The notes: generated from the sequence alone by a model not told the origin. Positions 44,763 through 56,474 are shown, counted from the stretch's first letter. The stretch is 64,000 nt of DNA from Enterococcus mundtii (GCF_013394305.1 NZ_AP019810.1:1619501-1683500), one strand, 5' to 3'. Numbers and translations: made by a program.

Positions 44763-45353
44763 ATGAAAATTATCTTATTTGATGACCATGAACTTTTTTT
44801 ACAAAGCCTTGAATTATATTTAAGGAAGTATTTTGATCACTTTGTTACATGTAATCACCGTAAAGATTGTCTTGAAGTAGTCAAGCAAGAAAAACCAGAT
44901 ATTGTGTTGATGGATATTCGGTTAGGTGAGAAAAATGGATTAGAAGAAGGGGAAAAAATACTCAAGTTGTTTCCAGAAACAAAACTAATGTTTCTTTCAG
45001 GTAGCACATTGATAAGAAATTATGAAGAAGCAATAAACATGGGGGCAAAAGCATTTGTCAATAAAACAAGTTCAGTGGAAGATCTCGTGACGAAGATTCA
45101 TCTAGTAAATGGGGGAGATACTATTTTTCCAGAATATGAAAAAATATATGTAAGTTTAACAAAAACGGAAAAAAAAATTTTGCAGTTGGTAGCTCAAGGT
45201 AAGAGCCAACAAGAAATTGCTGAAATTATTTATAGTAGTCGACGGACGGTTTCAACTCATATGCAACACATTTTCAACAAGTTAAATGTTCACTCTACCG
45301 TTACAGCTGTAGTACGTGGGATTGAGTTAGGAATTATTACAATTGAGATGTAG
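44763..45353 (+). CDS. NarL/LuxR-type response regulator, orphan
   Basis: The product has 196 residues. The receiver has Asp7/Asp8 and the phosphoacceptor Asp51 in VLMDIRLG. The C-terminal LuxR helix-turn-helix is LTKTEKKILQLVAQGKSQQEIAEIIYSSRRTVSTHMQHIFNKL. No histidine kinase gene is next to it. It is divergent from the secreted glycine-zipper gene and might control it. Its kinase must be coded elsewhere. Confidence 0.88.
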   Translation: MKIILFDDHELFLQSLELYLRKYFDHFVTCNHRKDCLEVVKQEKPDIVLMDIRLGEKNGLEEGEKILKLFPETKLMFLSGSTLIRNYEEAINMGAKAFVNKTSSVEDLVTKIHLVNGGDTIFPEYEKIYVSLTKTEKKILQLVAQGKSQQEIAEIIYSSRRTVSTHMQHIFNKLNVHSTVTAVVRGIELGIITIEM

Positions 45354-45512
45354 TTCTTATTTAAAAGTATGAGCATATTTTTTACATAATCATCTTCATC
45401 TACTTTATTGAATAGACAATTTCACATTAAGTAGTATATAAGTTTAGATGTCAATCTTACTATTTATTCGTTTAGTTAGATGAGTATTAACAATAAAACA
45501 TTAAAGAAAGTG

Positions 45513-45547
45513 GACACTATCGCTTGGGGAATAATGTGGGTAGTGTC
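45513..45547 (+). terminator. Weak hairpin after the regulator
   Basis: GACACTA (45513-45519) pairs with TAGTGTC (45541-45547), followed within ten bases by a T run. The stretch 45354-45652 otherwise holds no gene. Confidence 0.5.
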
Positions 45548-45652
45548 TATATTATTTTTTAGTCATTACTTGTATATGAAGAATAAGATTCTTTACCTAG
45601 TAACATTGATACTCTGAGCATTAAAGAGCTAAGACTACAGTTTATCCAATGT

Positions 45653-45706
45653 CTAAAAAAAAACAGCCCCTTCATCTCTTACAATAATAGGAGGTGAGGA
45701 GGCTGT
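45653..45706 (-). terminator. gpmA terminator
   Basis: On the minus strand an interrupted stem (ACAGCC and GGCTGT at its base) is followed by a long T run. It lies just after the gpmA stop. Confidence 0.75.
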
Positions 45707-45728
45707 CATACTTACAATAGAATATCTA

Positions 45729-46415
45729 TTATAAGTAGTATTTTTTGATGACAGTCAAGTCGTCGTTTAATTCATAAACAAGTGGTTGACCTGTTGGGAT
45801 TTCAAGATCCATGATGTCTTCATCAGAGATTCCTTCGATGTGTTTTGCTAATGCACGCAAAGAGTTACCATGTGCAGCAACTAAGACAGTTTTGTTGTCT
45901 AACAAAGCTGGTGCAATTTCGTCTTGCCAGAATGGCAATGCGCGTTCTAAAGTAACTTTCAAGTTTTCTCCACCAGGTACGTCGCGTTTGTCTAACATTG
46001 CATAACGACGATCGTTTGCTGCTGAACCTTCATCAGTTGCTTCCATTAATGGAGGAAGAGTGTCGTATGAACGACGCCAGATGTGAACTTGTTCGTCACC
46101 ATATTTTTCTGCTGTTTCTTTTTTATTTAATCCTTGTAATTTACCATAATGACGTTCGTTCAAGCGCCATGATTTGATTTGTGGTACCCAAAGTTGATCT
46201 GAGTATTCTAAAATCAAGTTACAAGTTTTGATGGCACGAGTTAATACAGAAGTATAAGCAACATCAAATTCGATTCCAGCTTCTTTGATTTTACGTCCGC
46301 CTTCTTTTGCTTCTTCGATTCCTTCTGGTGCTAGGTTTACATCTGCCCAACCAGTAAATTGGTTCAATGCATTCCATTCGCTAAGACCGTGACGAGAAAA
46401 AACTAATTTTGGCAT
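45729..46415 (-). CDS. gpmA: 2,3-bisphosphoglycerate-dependent phosphoglycerate mutase
   Basis: This is the glycolytic enzyme that interconverts 3- and 2-phosphoglycerate. The product has 228 residues. The catalytic histidine is His9 in SRHGLSEWN, and the second histidine is in [24 protein letters not shown] and [10 protein letters not shown] are family landmarks. AGGAG precedes the ATG. Confidence 0.96.
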   Translation of the reverse strand: MPKLVFSRHGLSEWNALNQFTGWADVNLAPEGIEEAKEGGRKIKEAGIEFDVAYTSVLTRAIKTCNLILEYSDQLWVPQIKSWRLNERHYGKLQGLNKKETAEKYGDEQVHIWRRSYDTLPPLMEATDEGSAANDRRYAMLDKRDVPGGENLKVTLERALPFWQDEIAPALLDNKTVLVAAHGNSLRALAKHIEGISDEDIMDLEIPTGQPLVYELNDDLTVIKKYYL

Positions 46416-46543
46416 GTTTAACTCTCCTTTAAAATAAGTGTTATTTCTGAAAATTTCAGTTCTGCCTTATTGTACAATGTTTTTCATAAGATTTCCATTG
46501 TAAAATGAAAGCTGTTTGTTTAAAAGACCACAGACGAACTAAA

Positions 46544-46608
46544 AAAAAGGCTGTAAACAAGCGTTATTACAGAGCTTTCACTCAAAAAACTTGTTTGACA
46601 ACCTTTTT
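46544..46608. terminator. Bidirectional hairpin between gpmA and the recombinase-like gene
   Basis: The strand at 46544-46561 pairs with 46590-46608 with two imperfect positions, with A and T runs at the ends. It probably ends the recombinase-like transcript. Confidence 0.6.
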
Positions 46609-46691
46609 ATCTATTAAGTAAAATAATTTCTGTTTGTTTAGTGTGGGTTCTTTCGATCAATTATTGAAATCAACGGGTTTGTACTTGCTAA

Positions 46692-47276
46692 TTAATTGAA
46701 TAATTGCTGAAGCTCTTTTTCAGGTAGGTTGATATATTTGTAGCAAGTGCCGACTGAAACGCCACATTTTGAAGAAATAAATTGGATCGTTTCTTTCTTT
46801 TCATAGTAGAGACGACGAATTTTTTTGATTGTTTTGGCATCGATTTTTGGTCGTCCGCCGATTTTTCCTTTTTTGCGTGCTTCATCTAATCCAATCAGCG
46901 TGCGTTCTTTGATCAATGCACACTCCATCTCAGCTAATCCTTCCATCAATTGGAAGTAGACCGTCCCCATAGGTTCGCGAGTATCGATTTTTTCTGTGAT
47001 GCTGACTAGATGTAACCCACGGTCTTTAAATAATTTCGTGAATTCTGTTAGTTGTCTTGTCGATTTTCCTAGATGATGAAGCTGGCAAATCACTAATGTA
47101 TCGCCTTGCTCCATTTTTTCGATGACTTTTTCTAAACAAATGGCGTCAGATAAACTGTCTTTTTGACCATACGTTTCGTGAAAAATTTCGTGACAACCAA
47201 AATCAGAGAGTTTTTGCATTTGAGCCGTCGAATCGACATCATTAATAGTTGTACGTGCATAACCGATAATCTTCAT
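46692..47276 (-). CDS. Serine-recombinase homologue with altered active site
   Basis: The product has 194 residues with the overall resolvase/invertase layout: catalytic fold, long helix (AEMECALIKERTLIGL), KIGGRPKI hinge and C-terminal helix-turn-helix. The nucleophile position reads YARTT, with Thr10 instead of Ser. The usual DRLGRS is HHLGKS, losing both active-site arginines. The frame is intact, has a ribosome site and lies between housekeeping genes. It looks like a recombinase that has lost catalysis but may still bind DNA. Confidence 0.85.
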   Translation of the reverse strand: MKIIGYARTTINDVDSTAQMQKLSDFGCHEIFHETYGQKDSLSDAICLEKVIEKMEQGDTLVICQLHHLGKSTRQLTEFTKLFKDRGLHLVSITEKIDTREPMGTVYFQLMEGLAEMECALIKERTLIGLDEARKKGKIGGRPKIDAKTIKKIRRLYYEKKETIQFISSKCGVSVGTCYKYINLPEKELQQLFN

Positions 47277-47387
47277 GGTGATTCCTTTCTAGCAAAGTTT
47301 TCTAAGTGTTTGAGACAAGTAAAAATGTAGCATAAAGTAACTGAAAAAGATAGTTTTTTTAGGCATTTTCAACGAATCTCTTTCGCA

Positions 47388-48071
47388 TTATTTTTGAAAG
47401 GGAGTATCGAGTACAGACACGCCATTTTCAGAGGCAACGACAACCTTTGAAACCATATTTAAAAACAAGCCGTGTTCGACGACACCGACTAATTGATCCA
47501 AATAAGTCGCTAATTTTTCGGGATCTTCGATTCGTTCTAAATGAAGGTCAATAATATAGTGCCCACTATCTGTTACGACGGTCTCACCAGTTTCTGTTTG
47601 ACGTAATACAGGCTGATAGTTTTTTTCTTTAAAAAGACGCATCAGTTGTTGAGAACCATAGGGGATGACTTCGACAGGGAGTGGAAAGCGCCCAAGTTGA
47701 TCCACCATTTTTGATCCATCGACGATCCAGATCGTTTGTTTTGAATAAGATGCAACGATCTTTTCAAATAAAAGAGCAGCACCGCCACCTTTGATCCCCT
47801 GAAAATCGGCACTGATTTCATCGGCACCATCGATCGTCAAATCGACGACTGGGACTTCATCAATACTTTTCAAAGGGATACCTAAGCTTTCTGCTTGTGC
47901 TTTTGTACCGCTAGAAGTAGTGACACCAGTGATTTTCAATCCTTCTTCGCGCATGCGTCGGCCAATTTCTTCTACCATATAATAGGCAGTAGAACCAGTT
48001 CCAAGTCCAACGATCATGCCATCTTCAACAAATTCTGCAGCTTTAATGCCTACTAATTGCTTTAAGTTCAT
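47388..48071 (-). CDS. rpiA: Ribose-5-phosphate isomerase A
   Basis: The enzyme interconverts ribose-5-phosphate and ribulose-5-phosphate. The product has 227 residues. [16 protein letters not shown] binds the phosphate, [11 protein letters not shown] carries catalytic acidic residues and [10 protein letters not shown]-type sequence ([16 protein letters not shown]) is conserved. GAGGGA precedes the ATG. Confidence 0.96.
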   Translation of the reverse strand: MNLKQLVGIKAAEFVEDGMIVGLGTGSTAYYMVEEIGRRMREEGLKITGVTTSSGTKAQAESLGIPLKSIDEVPVVDLTIDGADEISADFQGIKGGGAALLFEKIVASYSKQTIWIVDGSKMVDQLGRFPLPVEVIPYGSQQLMRLFKEKNYQPVLRQTETGETVVTDSGHYIIDLHLERIEDPEKLATYLDQLVGVVEHGLFLNMVSKVVVASENGVSVLDTPFQK

Positions 48072-48187
48072 TTCTATCCCTCCAGCATTTTTATAGCTCT
48101 TTAACTGCTATTTTAGCTTGATTTAATCGAAAAAGATAGAGAGCATAACACAATTTTTATAGGATAGAAAAAAATGTATATGTTTGG

Positions 48188-48216
48188 TTGACATTCTTTT
48201 TTATCCGTGATATTCT
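48188..48216 (+). promoter_or_regulatory. Promoter of the str operon
   Basis: TTGACA (48188-48193) and TATTCT (48211-48216) are 17 bases apart. A leader of about 155 bases follows, with small hairpins (GTCTC/GAGAC near 48240), before rpsL. Confidence 0.85.
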
Positions 48217-48377
48217 AACCAAGGTGCTTTATCTACAGGTCTCTGTTAAGAGACGTGCTGACTGTTTATCAAAGCATATTTGATAAAGATGCATAACTGC
48301 ATTTATTTTTTATCGCAAAAAAAGAACCACCTGGATGTGTGGAACTAGATGTGAATCGTGGGAAGGAGGAACTAGGA

Positions 48378-48791
48378 ATGCCTACAATTAACCAATTAGT
48401 ACGTAAACCTCGTAAATCAAAGGTGGAAAAATCTAATTCACCTGCTTTGAACAAAGGATATAACAGCTTTAAGAAAACTCAAACAAACGTGAACTCTCCT
48501 CAAAAACGTGGGGTAGCTACACGTGTGGGAACAATGACACCTAAAAAACCGAACTCAGCTTTACGTAAATATGCTCGTGTTCGTTTGTCAAACTTAATTG
48601 AAGTTACTGCTTATATCCCAGGGATTGGTCACAATTTACAAGAGCATAGCGTGGTACTATTACGCGGTGGACGTGTAAAAGACTTACCAGGGGTACGTTA
48701 TCATATCGTTCGTGGTGCACTAGATACTGCTGGTGTGAACGACCGTAAACAAAGCCGTTCTAAATACGGTACGAAAAGACCTAAAGCTTAA
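48378..48791 (+). CDS. rpsL: 30S ribosomal protein S12
   Basis: This is a decoding-centre protein of 137 residues from the ATG at 48378, after AAGGAGG. The conserved loops [11 protein letters not shown] and [12 protein letters not shown] show the wild-type lysines at the positions linked to streptomycin resistance. It is the first gene of the str operon. Confidence 0.98.
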   Translation: MPTINQLVRKPRKSKVEKSNSPALNKGYNSFKKTQTNVNSPQKRGVATRVGTMTPKKPNSALRKYARVRLSNLIEVTAYIPGIGHNLQEHSVVLLRGGRVKDLPGVRYHIVRGALDTAGVNDRKQSRSKYGTKRPKA

Positions 48792-48882
48792 TTTTAATTA
48801 TTTACTACAAATGAAAATCGAACCTACTATATAATAGTCGTTCGATCAACTATGAAGAATATTTCGGAAGGAGGAGTTACGG

Positions 48883-49353
48883 ATGCCACGTAAAGGTCCT
48901 GTTGCAAAACGTGATGTTTTACCAGATCCTATTTATAACTCAAAATTAGTAACTCGCTTGATCAACCGTGTAATGGTTGACGGAAAACGCGGTGTTGCTG
49001 CTAATATTATCTATAATGCCTTTGATTTGATCAAAGAATCTACAGGTAACGATCCATTAGAAGTGTTTGAACAAGCAATGAACAATGTTATGCCTGTTCT
49101 TGAAGTTAAAGCACGTCGTGTTGGGGGTTCAAACTATCAAGTACCAGTTGAAGTTCGCCCTGAACGTCGTACGACTTTAGCGCTACGTTGGGTAGTTAAC
49201 TACGCTCGCTTGCGCGGTGAACACACAATGGAAGAACGCTTAGCGAAAGAAATCATGGACGCTGCAAACAATACTGGAGCTTCTGTTAAAAAACGCGAAG
49301 ACACACACAAAATGGCAGACGCGAACCGCGCATTTGCTCATTATCGTTGGTAA
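48883..49353 (+). CDS. rpsG: 30S ribosomal protein S7
   Basis: This is a 16S rRNA assembly protein of 156 residues. It opens [22 protein letters not shown] and ends AFAHYRW, the standard firmicute form. GGAAGGAGG precedes the ATG. It is co-transcribed with rpsL and fusA and in many bacteria represses this operon. Confidence 0.98.
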   Translation: MPRKGPVAKRDVLPDPIYNSKLVTRLINRVMVDGKRGVAANIIYNAFDLIKESTGNDPLEVFEQAMNNVMPVLEVKARRVGGSNYQVPVEVRPERRTTLALRWVVNYARLRGEHTMEERLAKEIMDAANNTGASVKKREDTHKMADANRAFAHYRW

Positions 49354-49431
49354 GATCCTCTCTGTCTGTCGGCTAATCCCACAGCAGAAAGTCAATTTAC
49401 AATCGATTTAAACAAAGAGAGGAGTAAGAAA

Positions 49432-51516
49432 ATGGCAAGAGAATTTTCGCTAGAAAAAACTCGTAATATTGGTATCATGGCTCACGTTGATGCAGGTAAA
49501 ACTACAACAACAGAGCGTATCTTGTACTATACTGGTAAAATCCATAAAATCGGTGAAACTCACGAAGGAGCTTCACAGATGGACTGGATGGAACAAGAAC
49601 AAGAACGTGGTATCACGATTACATCTGCTGCCACTACTGCGCAGTGGAAAGGTTACCGCGTAAATATCATCGATACACCAGGACACGTAGACTTCACAAT
49701 CGAAGTTCAACGTTCTCTACGTGTATTGGATGGTGCTGTAACTGTACTTGATGCACAATCAGGTGTTGAACCTCAAACTGAAACTGTTTGGCGTCAAGCA
49801 ACTGAGTACCGAGTACCTCGTATCGTATTCTGTAACAAAATGGATAAAATCGGTGCAGACTTCTTATACTCAGTAAAATCATTGCACGATCGCTTACAAG
49901 CGAACGCGCATCCAATCCAATTGCCAATCGGTTCTGAAGATAACTTCACAGGTATCATTGACTTGGTAACGATGAAAGCAGAGATCTACACAAACGATCT
50001 AGGCACAGACATCCAAGAAACTGAAATTCCTGAAGAATATGCAGAACAAGCACAAGAATGGCGTGAAAAATTAGTCGAAGCTGTTGCTGAAACAGACGAA
50101 GAACTAATGATGAAATATCTTGAAGGTGAAGAAATCACTCAAGAAGAATTGATTGCCGGTATCCGTCGTGCAACAATCAACGTTGAGTTCTTCCCTGTGT
50201 TAGCTGGTTCAGCATTCAAGAATAAAGGGGTCCAATTGATGTTGGATGCTGTTCTTGATTACTTGCCATCACCACTTGATATTGAAGCAATCAAAGGTAT
50301 TGACTCAAAAACAGACGAAGAAACAACTCGTCCTGCAGATGACGAAGCTCCTTTTGCTTCATTAGCATTTAAAGTAATGACTGACCCATTCGTAGGTCGT
50401 CTAACTTTCTTCCGTGTCTACTCTGGTGTCCTTGAAAGTGGTTCATACGTATTGAACGCATCAAAAGGCAAAAAAGAGCGTATCGGTCGTATCCTACAAA
50501 TGCACGCAAACACACGTCAAGAAATCGACAAAGTGTATTCAGGTGATATCGCCGCTGCTGTTGGATTGAAAGATACAACAACAGGGGACACATTGTGTGC
50601 ATTAGATGCACCAGTTATCCTTGAATCAATCGAATTCCCAGAACCAGTTATCCAAGTCGCTGTTGAGCCTAAATCAAAAGCTGACCAAGATAAAATGGGT
50701 GTTGCGTTGCAAAAACTTGCAGAAGAAGATCCTTCATTCCGTGTTGAAACAAACGTTGAAACAGGTGAAACAGTTATCTCAGGTATGGGTGAGTTGCACT
50801 TGGACGTATTAGTAGACCGTATGAAACGCGAATTTAAAGTTGAAGCAAACGTTGGTGCGCCTCAAGTTTCTTACCGCGAAACATTCCGTGAAGCAACAAA
50901 AGCGGAAGGTAAATTTGTACGTCAGTCTGGTGGTAAAGGTCAATACGGTCACGTATGGGTTGAATTTACACCAAACGAAGAAGGAAAAGGCTTCGAATTC
51001 GAAAACGCAATCGTTGGTGGTGTGGTTCCACGTGAATACATCCCAGCAGTTGAAAAAGGATTAGAAGAATCAATGAATAACGGTGTTCTTGCTGGATACC
51101 CATTAGTGGATATCAAAGCAAAACTTTACGATGGTTCATACCATGACGTCGATTCAAATGAAACAGCGTTCCGTGTTGCTGCATCAATGGCTCTAAGAGC
51201 TGCTGCAAAACACGCACGTCCTGTGATCCTTGAACCAATGATGAAAGTTACGATTACTGTACCAGAAGATTACTTAGGTGATATCATGGGACACGTAACA
51301 AGCCGACGCGGACGTGTCGAAGGAATGGAAGCACACGGTAATTCACAAATCGTTAATGCAATCGTTCCATTGGCAGAAATGTTCGGATACGCGACTACAT
51401 TGCGTTCAGCAACTCAAGGTCGTGGTACATTCATGATGGTATTTGACCACTACGAAGACGTACCGAAATCTGTTCAAGAAGAAATCATTAAGAAAAACGG
51501 CGGAAAAGCTGAATAA
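49432..51516 (+). CDS. fusA: Elongation factor G
   Basis: This is the translocation GTPase, 694 residues. The G1 loop is [16 protein letters not shown], the switch II region DTPGHVDFT, and NKMD is present. Domains II to V follow in order and the C-terminus is intact. GAGAGGAG precedes the ATG. Confidence 0.98.
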   Translation: MAREFSLEKTRNIGIMAHVDAGKTTTTERILYYTGKIHKIGETHEGASQMDWMEQEQERGITITSAATTAQWKGYRVNIIDTPGHVDFTIEVQRSLRVLDGAVTVLDAQSGVEPQTETVWRQATEYRVPRIVFCNKMDKIGADFLYSVKSLHDRLQANAHPIQLPIGSEDNFTGIIDLVTMKAEIYTNDLGTDIQETEIPEEYAEQAQEWREKLVEAVAETDEELMMKYLEGEEITQEELIAGIRRATINVEFFPVLAGSAFKNKGVQLMLDAVLDYLPSPLDIEAIKGIDSKTDEETTRPADDEAPFASLAFKVMTDPFVGRLTFFRVYSGVLESGSYVLNASKGKKERIGRILQMHANTRQEIDKVYSGDIAAAVGLKDTTTGDTLCALDAPVILESIEFPEPVIQVAVEPKSKADQDKMGVALQKLAEEDPSFRVETNVETGETVISGMGELHLDVLVDRMKREFKVEANVGAPQVSYRETFREATKAEGKFVRQSGGKGQYGHVWVEFTPNEEGKGFEFENAIVGGVVPREYIPAVEKGLEESMNNGVLAGYPLVDIKAKLYDGSYHDVDSNETAFRVAASMALRAAAKHARPVILEPMMKVTITVPEDYLGDIMGHVTSRRGRVEGMEAHGNSQIVNAIVPLAEMFGYATTLRSATQGRGTFMMVFDHYEDVPKSVQEEIIKKNGGKAE

Positions 51517-51532
51517 TTTCTTAAAGCAAGGT

Positions 51533-51570
51533 AGTCTCGTGAAGAGATTTATCTAGAGACTGTATTTTTT
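51533..51570 (+). terminator. Weak hairpin between fusA and tuf
   Basis: AGTCTC (51533-51538) and GAGACT (51556-51561) form a short stem followed by a T run at 51565-51570. It may set the relative levels of EF-G and EF-Tu; tuf may also have its own promoter in this 172-base gap. Confidence 0.4.
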
Positions 51571-51688
51571 ATGCAGTTTCGTGTAAAATAACTTTTGATG
51601 ATACGGGCATGTGATCGGCAATTTTGTCTATCACATACCTATCAGACAAATAAAAATTAAACTGTAATTTTAGGGAGGATATTTTAAA

Positions 51689-52876
51689 ATGGCAAAAGAA
51701 AAATTTGACCGTTCGAAACCACACGTTAACATTGGTACTATCGGACACGTTGACCATGGTAAAACAACTTTAACAGCTGCAATCACAACTGTACTATCTA
51801 AGAAAAACGGCGGCCAAGCAATGGCTTACGATCAAATCGATGGTGCTCCTGAAGAACGCGAACGCGGAATCACTATCTCAACAGCTCACGTTGAGTACGA
51901 AACTGACGCACGTCACTATGCTCACGTTGACTGCCCAGGACACGCGGACTACGTTAAAAACATGATCACTGGTGCTGCTCAAATGGACGGAGCAATCTTA
52001 GTTGTTTCTGCTGCTGACGGCCCTATGCCTCAAACTCGTGAACACATCCTATTATCTCGTCAAGTTGGTGTACCATACATCGTTGTATTCTTGAACAAAG
52101 TAGATATGGTTGATGACGAAGAATTACTTGAATTAGTTGAAATGGAAGTTCGTGACCTATTAACAGAATACGAATTCCCTGGTGACGATGTTCCTGTAAT
52201 CGCTGGTTCAGCTTTAAGAGCTTTAGAAGGCGACGCTTCATACGAAGAAAAAATTCTTGAATTGATGGCTGCAGTTGACGAATATATCCCAACTCCAGAA
52301 CGTGATAACGACAAACCATTCATGATGCCAGTTGAGGACGTATTCTCAATCACTGGTCGTGGTACTGTTGCTACAGGACGTGTTGAACGTGGACAAGTTC
52401 GTGTTGGTGACGTTATCGATATCGTTGGTATCGCAGAAGAAACAGCTCAAACAACTGTAACTGGTGTTGAAATGTTCCGTAAATTATTAGACTACGCTGA
52501 AGCAGGCGATAACATTGGTGCGTTATTACGTGGTGTTTCACGTGAAGACATCCAACGTGGTCAAGTTTTAGCTAAACCAGGTACAATCACACCTCATACA
52601 AAATTCTCTGCAGAAGTATACGTGTTGACTAAAGAAGAAGGTGGACGTCACACTCCATTCTTCACTAACTACCGTCCACAATTCTACTTCCGTACGACTG
52701 ACGTAACTGGTGTTGTTGAATTACCAGAAGGAACTGAAATGGTTATGCCTGGCGACAACGTAACAATGGAAGTTGAATTAATCCACCCAATCGCTATCGA
52801 AAACGGTACTAAATTCTCAATCCGTGAAGGCGGACGTACAGTTGGTGCCGGTGTCGTTACAGAAATCAAAGCTTAA
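51689..52876 (+). CDS. tuf: Elongation factor Tu
   Basis: The protein delivers aminoacyl-tRNA to the ribosome and has 395 residues. G motifs are [18 protein letters not shown] and NKVDMVDD. The Thr and His of the switch regions are in place. GGGAGGAT precedes the ATG. A strong terminator ends the operon. Confidence 0.98.
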   Translation: MAKEKFDRSKPHVNIGTIGHVDHGKTTLTAAITTVLSKKNGGQAMAYDQIDGAPEERERGITISTAHVEYETDARHYAHVDCPGHADYVKNMITGAAQMDGAILVVSAADGPMPQTREHILLSRQVGVPYIVVFLNKVDMVDDEELLELVEMEVRDLLTEYEFPGDDVPVIAGSALRALEGDASYEEKILELMAAVDEYIPTPERDNDKPFMMPVEDVFSITGRGTVATGRVERGQVRVGDVIDIVGIAEETAQTTVTGVEMFRKLLDYAEAGDNIGALLRGVSREDIQRGQVLAKPGTITPHTKFSAEVYVLTKEEGGRHTPFFTNYRPQFYFRTTDVTGVVELPEGTEMVMPGDNVTMEVELIHPIAIENGTKFSIREGGRTVGAGVVTEIKA

Positions 52877-52917
52877 TTCATTTTAAGCCTAACAAAGTAA
52901 CATTTATTCGGACGTTG

Positions 52918-52960
52918 AAGTTCGAGGTAAGGATCTTGATCCTTTGCCTCGAACTTTTTT
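52918..52960 (+). terminator. Strong terminator of the str operon
   Basis: A stem of about 18 pairs (52918-52935 with 52938-52956, one mismatch) closes on a 2-base loop and is followed by a T run. Confidence 0.93.
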
Positions 52961-53175
52961 TATTTCAGCAAACAATTGATTAGAGGAGAGGCTATGAAAG
53001 AGAGGAATATCCAAAAATATTCTTAATATGTAGTGAATTGCCTTTTTCCTCTAAATAGGAGAATGGAAATTGGAAGGAAAAACCACAAATCCTTCTATAA
53101 AAAAGAGGAGGATTTCTCTTTTTTTAATTGAATGAAAATTTATGAAAATAAATTGTTTTTTACAGCAAAAAAACC

Positions 53176-53204
53176 TTGCGTTGTGAATTTAGATATATTA
53201 TAAT
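53176..53204 (+). promoter_or_regulatory. Promoter of the S10/spc operon
   Basis: TTGCGT and TATAAT are 17 bases apart. The leader of about 160 bases before rpsJ (53212-53373) contains GC-rich complementary pieces that may form a regulatory structure. The stretch 52961-53175 holds no gene. Confidence 0.75.
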
Positions 53205-53373
53205 GACAAAGGTGCGTTTACCTTAGGTGAATGGCACAGACGAAATCAAAATGATTTTGTCGGCTAAGAAACGAGAGGTTGCGACACGCCCGGACGCTTT
53301 GCCACGAACGAGCGTGACGGAAATTTTCGTGGAGCTATGTCTACTTTTCAAAATAGGCGAAGGAGGGAACAAG

Positions 53374-53682
53374 ATGGCAAAACAAAAAATTCGTATCCGT
53401 TTAAAAGCGTATGAACACCGTATTTTAGATCAATCAGCGGATAAAATCGTGGAAACTGCAAAAAGAACTGGAGCTGGCGTTTCTGGTCCAATTCCATTAC
53501 CAACTGAACGCAGTCTTTACACAGTTATTCGTGCGACCCACAAATACAAAGATTCACGCGAACAATTCGAAATGCGTACACACAAACGTCTTATCGACAT
53601 TGTGAACCCAACACCAAAAACAGTTGATGCTTTAATGAAGCTTGACTTACCATCAGGTGTTAACATCGAAATCAAACTATAA
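53374..53682 (+). CDS. rpsJ: 30S ribosomal protein S10
   Basis: The product has 102 residues from the ATG at 53374 ([20 protein letters not shown]), the usual size; upstream codons in the frame belong to the leader. AGGAGGG precedes it. S10 also acts in transcription antitermination as NusE. It is the first gene of the large ribosomal operon. Confidence 0.98.
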   Translation: MAKQKIRIRLKAYEHRILDQSADKIVETAKRTGAGVSGPIPLPTERSLYTVIRATHKYKDSREQFEMRTHKRLIDIVNPTPKTVDALMKLDLPSGVNIEIKL

Positions 53683-53713
53683 AAACTAAACTAATAATAA
53701 TGGAGGTGTACTC

Positions 53714-54343
53714 ATGACCAAAGGAATCTTAGGGAAAAAAGTGGGAATGACACAAATCTTCACTGAATCTGGCGAATTAATTCCAGTTACTGTTGTAGAA
53801 GCTACGCCAAACGTAGTACTACAAGTAAAAACAATGGAAACTGATGGCTACGAAGCTATTCAAGTTGGTTACCAAGACAAACGTGAAGTTTTATCAAACA
53901 AACCTGCGAAAGGTCATGTTGCAAAAGCAAACACGGCTCCTAAGCGCTTCATTCGTGAATTCAAAAATGTTGAGCTAGGAGAATATGAAGTAGGAAAAGA
54001 AATTACAGTTGATGTTTTCCAAGCAGGAGACATTATTGATGTAACAGGTACTACGAAAGGTAAAGGATTCCAAGGGGTTATCAAACGTCACGGCCAAAGC
54101 CGCGGACCAATGGCTCACGGTTCTCGCTACCATCGTCGTCCTGGGTCAATGGGTCCAGTTGCACCTAACCGTGTATTCAAAAACAAACGTCTTGCTGGCC
54201 GTATGGGTGGCAACCGCGTAACTATCCAAAACTTGGAAGTTGTACGTGTAGATGCTGAAAGAAACGTAATCTTGATCAAAGGTAACGTTCCTGGAGCGAA
54301 AAAATCATTAATCACTATCAAATCAGCTGTGAAAGCTAAATAA
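53714..54343 (+). CDS. rplC: 50S ribosomal protein L3
   Basis: This early-assembly 50S protein has 209 residues. It opens [19 protein letters not shown] and has the conserved tip [11 protein letters not shown] near the peptidyl-transferase centre. GGAGG precedes the ATG, 31 bases after rpsJ. Confidence 0.98.
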   Translation: MTKGILGKKVGMTQIFTESGELIPVTVVEATPNVVLQVKTMETDGYEAIQVGYQDKREVLSNKPAKGHVAKANTAPKRFIREFKNVELGEYEVGKEITVDVFQAGDIIDVTGTTKGKGFQGVIKRHGQSRGPMAHGSRYHRRPGSMGPVAPNRVFKNKRLAGRMGGNRVTIQNLEVVRVDAERNVILIKGNVPGAKKSLITIKSAVKAK

Positions 54344-54370
54344 TAGTAGGAAGAAAGGAGGAACTAAGGA

Positions 54371-54994
54371 ATGCCGAATGTAGCATTATTCAAACAAGAT
54401 GGAAGCCAAAACGGTGAAATCACTCTTAACGAAGAAATCTTCGGAATTGAACCAAATGAAAGTGTTGTTTACGACGCAATCGTTATGCAACGCGCATCAT
54501 TAAGACAAGGAACACATGCGGTTAAAAACCGTAGCGCTGTTCGAGGCGGTGGCCGTAAACCATGGCGTCAAAAAGGAACTGGTCGTGCTCGTCAAGGATC
54601 AATCCGTTCACCGCAATGGCGTGGAGGTGGCGTAGTCTTCGGACCAACACCACGTTCTTACAGCTACAAACTTCCTAAAAAAGTTCGTCGTTTAGCAATG
54701 AAATCTGTATTATCAGAAAAAGTTGCAGAAAACAACTTGGTAGCAATCGAAGGATTAAGCTTTGATGCACCAAAAACAAAAGAATTCAAAGAAGTTCTTG
54801 CTAAATTATCTATTGACTCTAAAGTATTGGTTGTACTAGAACCTGGTAACGACTTTGCAGCTTTATCTGCACGTAACTTATCAAACGTTTCTGTAGTAAC
54901 TTCTGACAACGTTAGCGTTCTAGATGTTGTATCAAATACAAAAGTTTTAGCAACACAAACTGCTCTTACTCAAATTGAGGAGGTGCTTGCATAA
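54371..54994 (+). CDS. rplD: 50S ribosomal protein L4
   Basis: The product has 207 residues. The exit-tunnel loop has the conserved [20 protein letters not shown]. In many bacteria L4 represses this operon. Its stop overlaps the rplW start by one base. Confidence 0.98.
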   Translation: MPNVALFKQDGSQNGEITLNEEIFGIEPNESVVYDAIVMQRASLRQGTHAVKNRSAVRGGGRKPWRQKGTGRARQGSIRSPQWRGGGVVFGPTPRSYSYKLPKKVRRLAMKSVLSEKVAENNLVAIEGLSFDAPKTKEFKEVLAKLSIDSKVLVVLEPGNDFAALSARNLSNVSVVTSDNVSVLDVVSNTKVLATQTALTQIEEVLA

Positions 54995-55284
54995 TGAACT
55001 TACTAGACGTAATCAAACGCCCAGTGATCACTGAGAAATCAATGCTTGCCATGGATGACAAGAAATATACTTTCGAAGTAGACACTCGCGCAAACAAAAC
55101 TTTAGTAAAACAAGCGGTTGAAGCTGCTTTTGACGTGAAAGTCAAAAACGTGAACATCGTGAACGTACGTGCGAAATTCAAACGTATGGGCAAATATGCA
55201 GGATATACAAAAAAACGTCGCAAAGCGATCGTTACATTGACTGAAGATTCAAAAGAAATCCAATTATTCGAAGCTGCTGAATAA
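54994..55284 (+). CDS. rplW: 50S ribosomal protein L23
   Basis: This tunnel-exit protein has 96 residues and is a docking site for trigger factor and SRP. It opens [16 protein letters not shown], the family start. Its ATG shares one base with the rplD stop; GGAGG lies inside the end of rplD. Confidence 0.98.
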   Translation: MNLLDVIKRPVITEKSMLAMDDKKYTFEVDTRANKTLVKQAVEAAFDVKVKNVNIVNVRAKFKRMGKYAGYTKKRRKAIVTLTEDSKEIQLFEAAE

Positions 55285-55322
55285 GCAACACTCGATAACT
55301 GATTAAATTAGGAGGGGAAAAC

Positions 55323-56153
55323 GTGGCGATTAAAAAGTACAAACCTACCACAAATGGCCGTCGTAACATGACAGGTTCTGATTTTGCTGAAATCACAACA
55401 TCAACACCTGAAAAAACATTGTTACAGCCATTGAAAAACCATGCTGGACGTAATAACAACGGCCGCATCACTGTACGTCATCAAGGTGGCGGACACAAAC
55501 GCCAATACCGCGTGATCGATTTCAAACGTAACAAAGACAACGTTGTTGCTACTGTTCAAACGATCGAATATGATCCAAACCGTTCAGCTAACATCGCGTT
55601 AGTACATTATGAAGATGGAGTGAAAGCTTACATCTTAGCACCAAAAGGACTACAAGTTGGAATGAAACTTGTTTCAGGTCCTGAAGCAGATATCAAAGTC
55701 GGAAATGCTCTTCCTTTAGAAAACATTCCAGTTGGTACTGTGATCCACAATATTGAAATGAAACCTGGTAAAGGTGGACAATTGATCCGTTCTGCTGGTA
55801 CAAGTGCTCAAGTACTTGGTAAAGAAGGCAAATACGTATTGATCCGCTTGAACTCTGGTGAAGTTCGCATGATCTTAGCTGCATGCCGTGCAACAATCGG
55901 TTCTGTAGGTAACGAACAACACGAACTTATCAATATTGGTAAAGCTGGCCGCTCTCGTTGGATGCGTAAACGCCCAACTGTACGTGGTAGCGTAATGAAC
56001 CCTAACGATCACCCACACGGTGGTGGTGAAGGTAAAGCTCCAATCGGACGTAAAGCTCCAGTTTCTCCTTGGGGTCAACCAGCTCTTGGTTACAAAACTC
56101 GTAACAAGAAAGCTAAATCAGACAAACTTATCGTTCGTCGTAAAAATAAATAA
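55323..56153 (+). CDS. rplB: 50S ribosomal protein L2
   Basis: The product has 276 residues from a GTG start after AGGAGG. The conserved [12 protein letters not shown] loop with its catalytic-centre histidine is present. It contacts the peptidyl-transferase region. Confidence 0.98.
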   Translation: MAIKKYKPTTNGRRNMTGSDFAEITTSTPEKTLLQPLKNHAGRNNNGRITVRHQGGGHKRQYRVIDFKRNKDNVVATVQTIEYDPNRSANIALVHYEDGVKAYILAPKGLQVGMKLVSGPEADIKVGNALPLENIPVGTVIHNIEMKPGKGGQLIRSAGTSAQVLGKEGKYVLIRLNSGEVRMILAACRATIGSVGNEQHELINIGKAGRSRWMRKRPTVRGSVMNPNDHPHGGGEGKAPIGRKAPVSPWGQPALGYKTRNKKAKSDKLIVRRKNK

Positions 56154-56195
56154 TTACTTTGACCATGTGTCGCACATTTTGAGAGGAGGTTCACC

Positions 56196-56474
56196 ATGGG
56201 TCGTAGTTTAAAGAAAGGGCCTTTCGTTGATGAGCATTTAATGAGTAAAGTTGAAGCTCAAGCAGGGGCCGAAAAGAAAAAAGTAATCAAAACTTGGTCT
56301 CGTCGTTCGACAATTTTCCCAAGTTTTGTTGGATATACCATCGCAGTATACGATGGACGTAAACACGTACCAGTTTACATCCAAGAAGATATGGTAGGAC
56401 ACAAATTAGGTGAATTCGCACCAACTAGAACTTATCGTGGGCATGTCGCTGACGACAAGAAAACGAGACGCTAA
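56196..56474 (+). CDS. rpsS: 30S ribosomal protein S19
   Basis: This small-subunit head protein has 92 residues. It opens [15 protein letters not shown] and has the conserved [26 protein letters not shown] precedes the ATG. Confidence 0.98.
   Translation: MGRSLKKGPFVDEHLMSKVEAQAGAEKKKVIKTWSRRSTIFPSFVGYTIAVYDGRKHVPVYIQEDMVGHKLGEFAPTRTYRGHVADDKKTRR

Noticed and set aside
46579-47322. Possible inverted sites around the second recombinase-like gene (CTCAAA-containing pieces at about 46581 and 47317)
   Set aside because: The two pieces share only a short core and one lies within a terminator stem. The enzyme also lacks catalytic residues. I do not regard them as recombination sites.
48378-48791. 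Possible streptomycin-resistance change in S12
   Set aside because: The loops [10 protein letters not shown] and [12 protein letters not shown] show the normal residues.
49469-51064. Long reading frames on other frames within fusA and tuf
   Set aside because: They are shadows of highly expressed genes with biased codons and have no ribosome sites.
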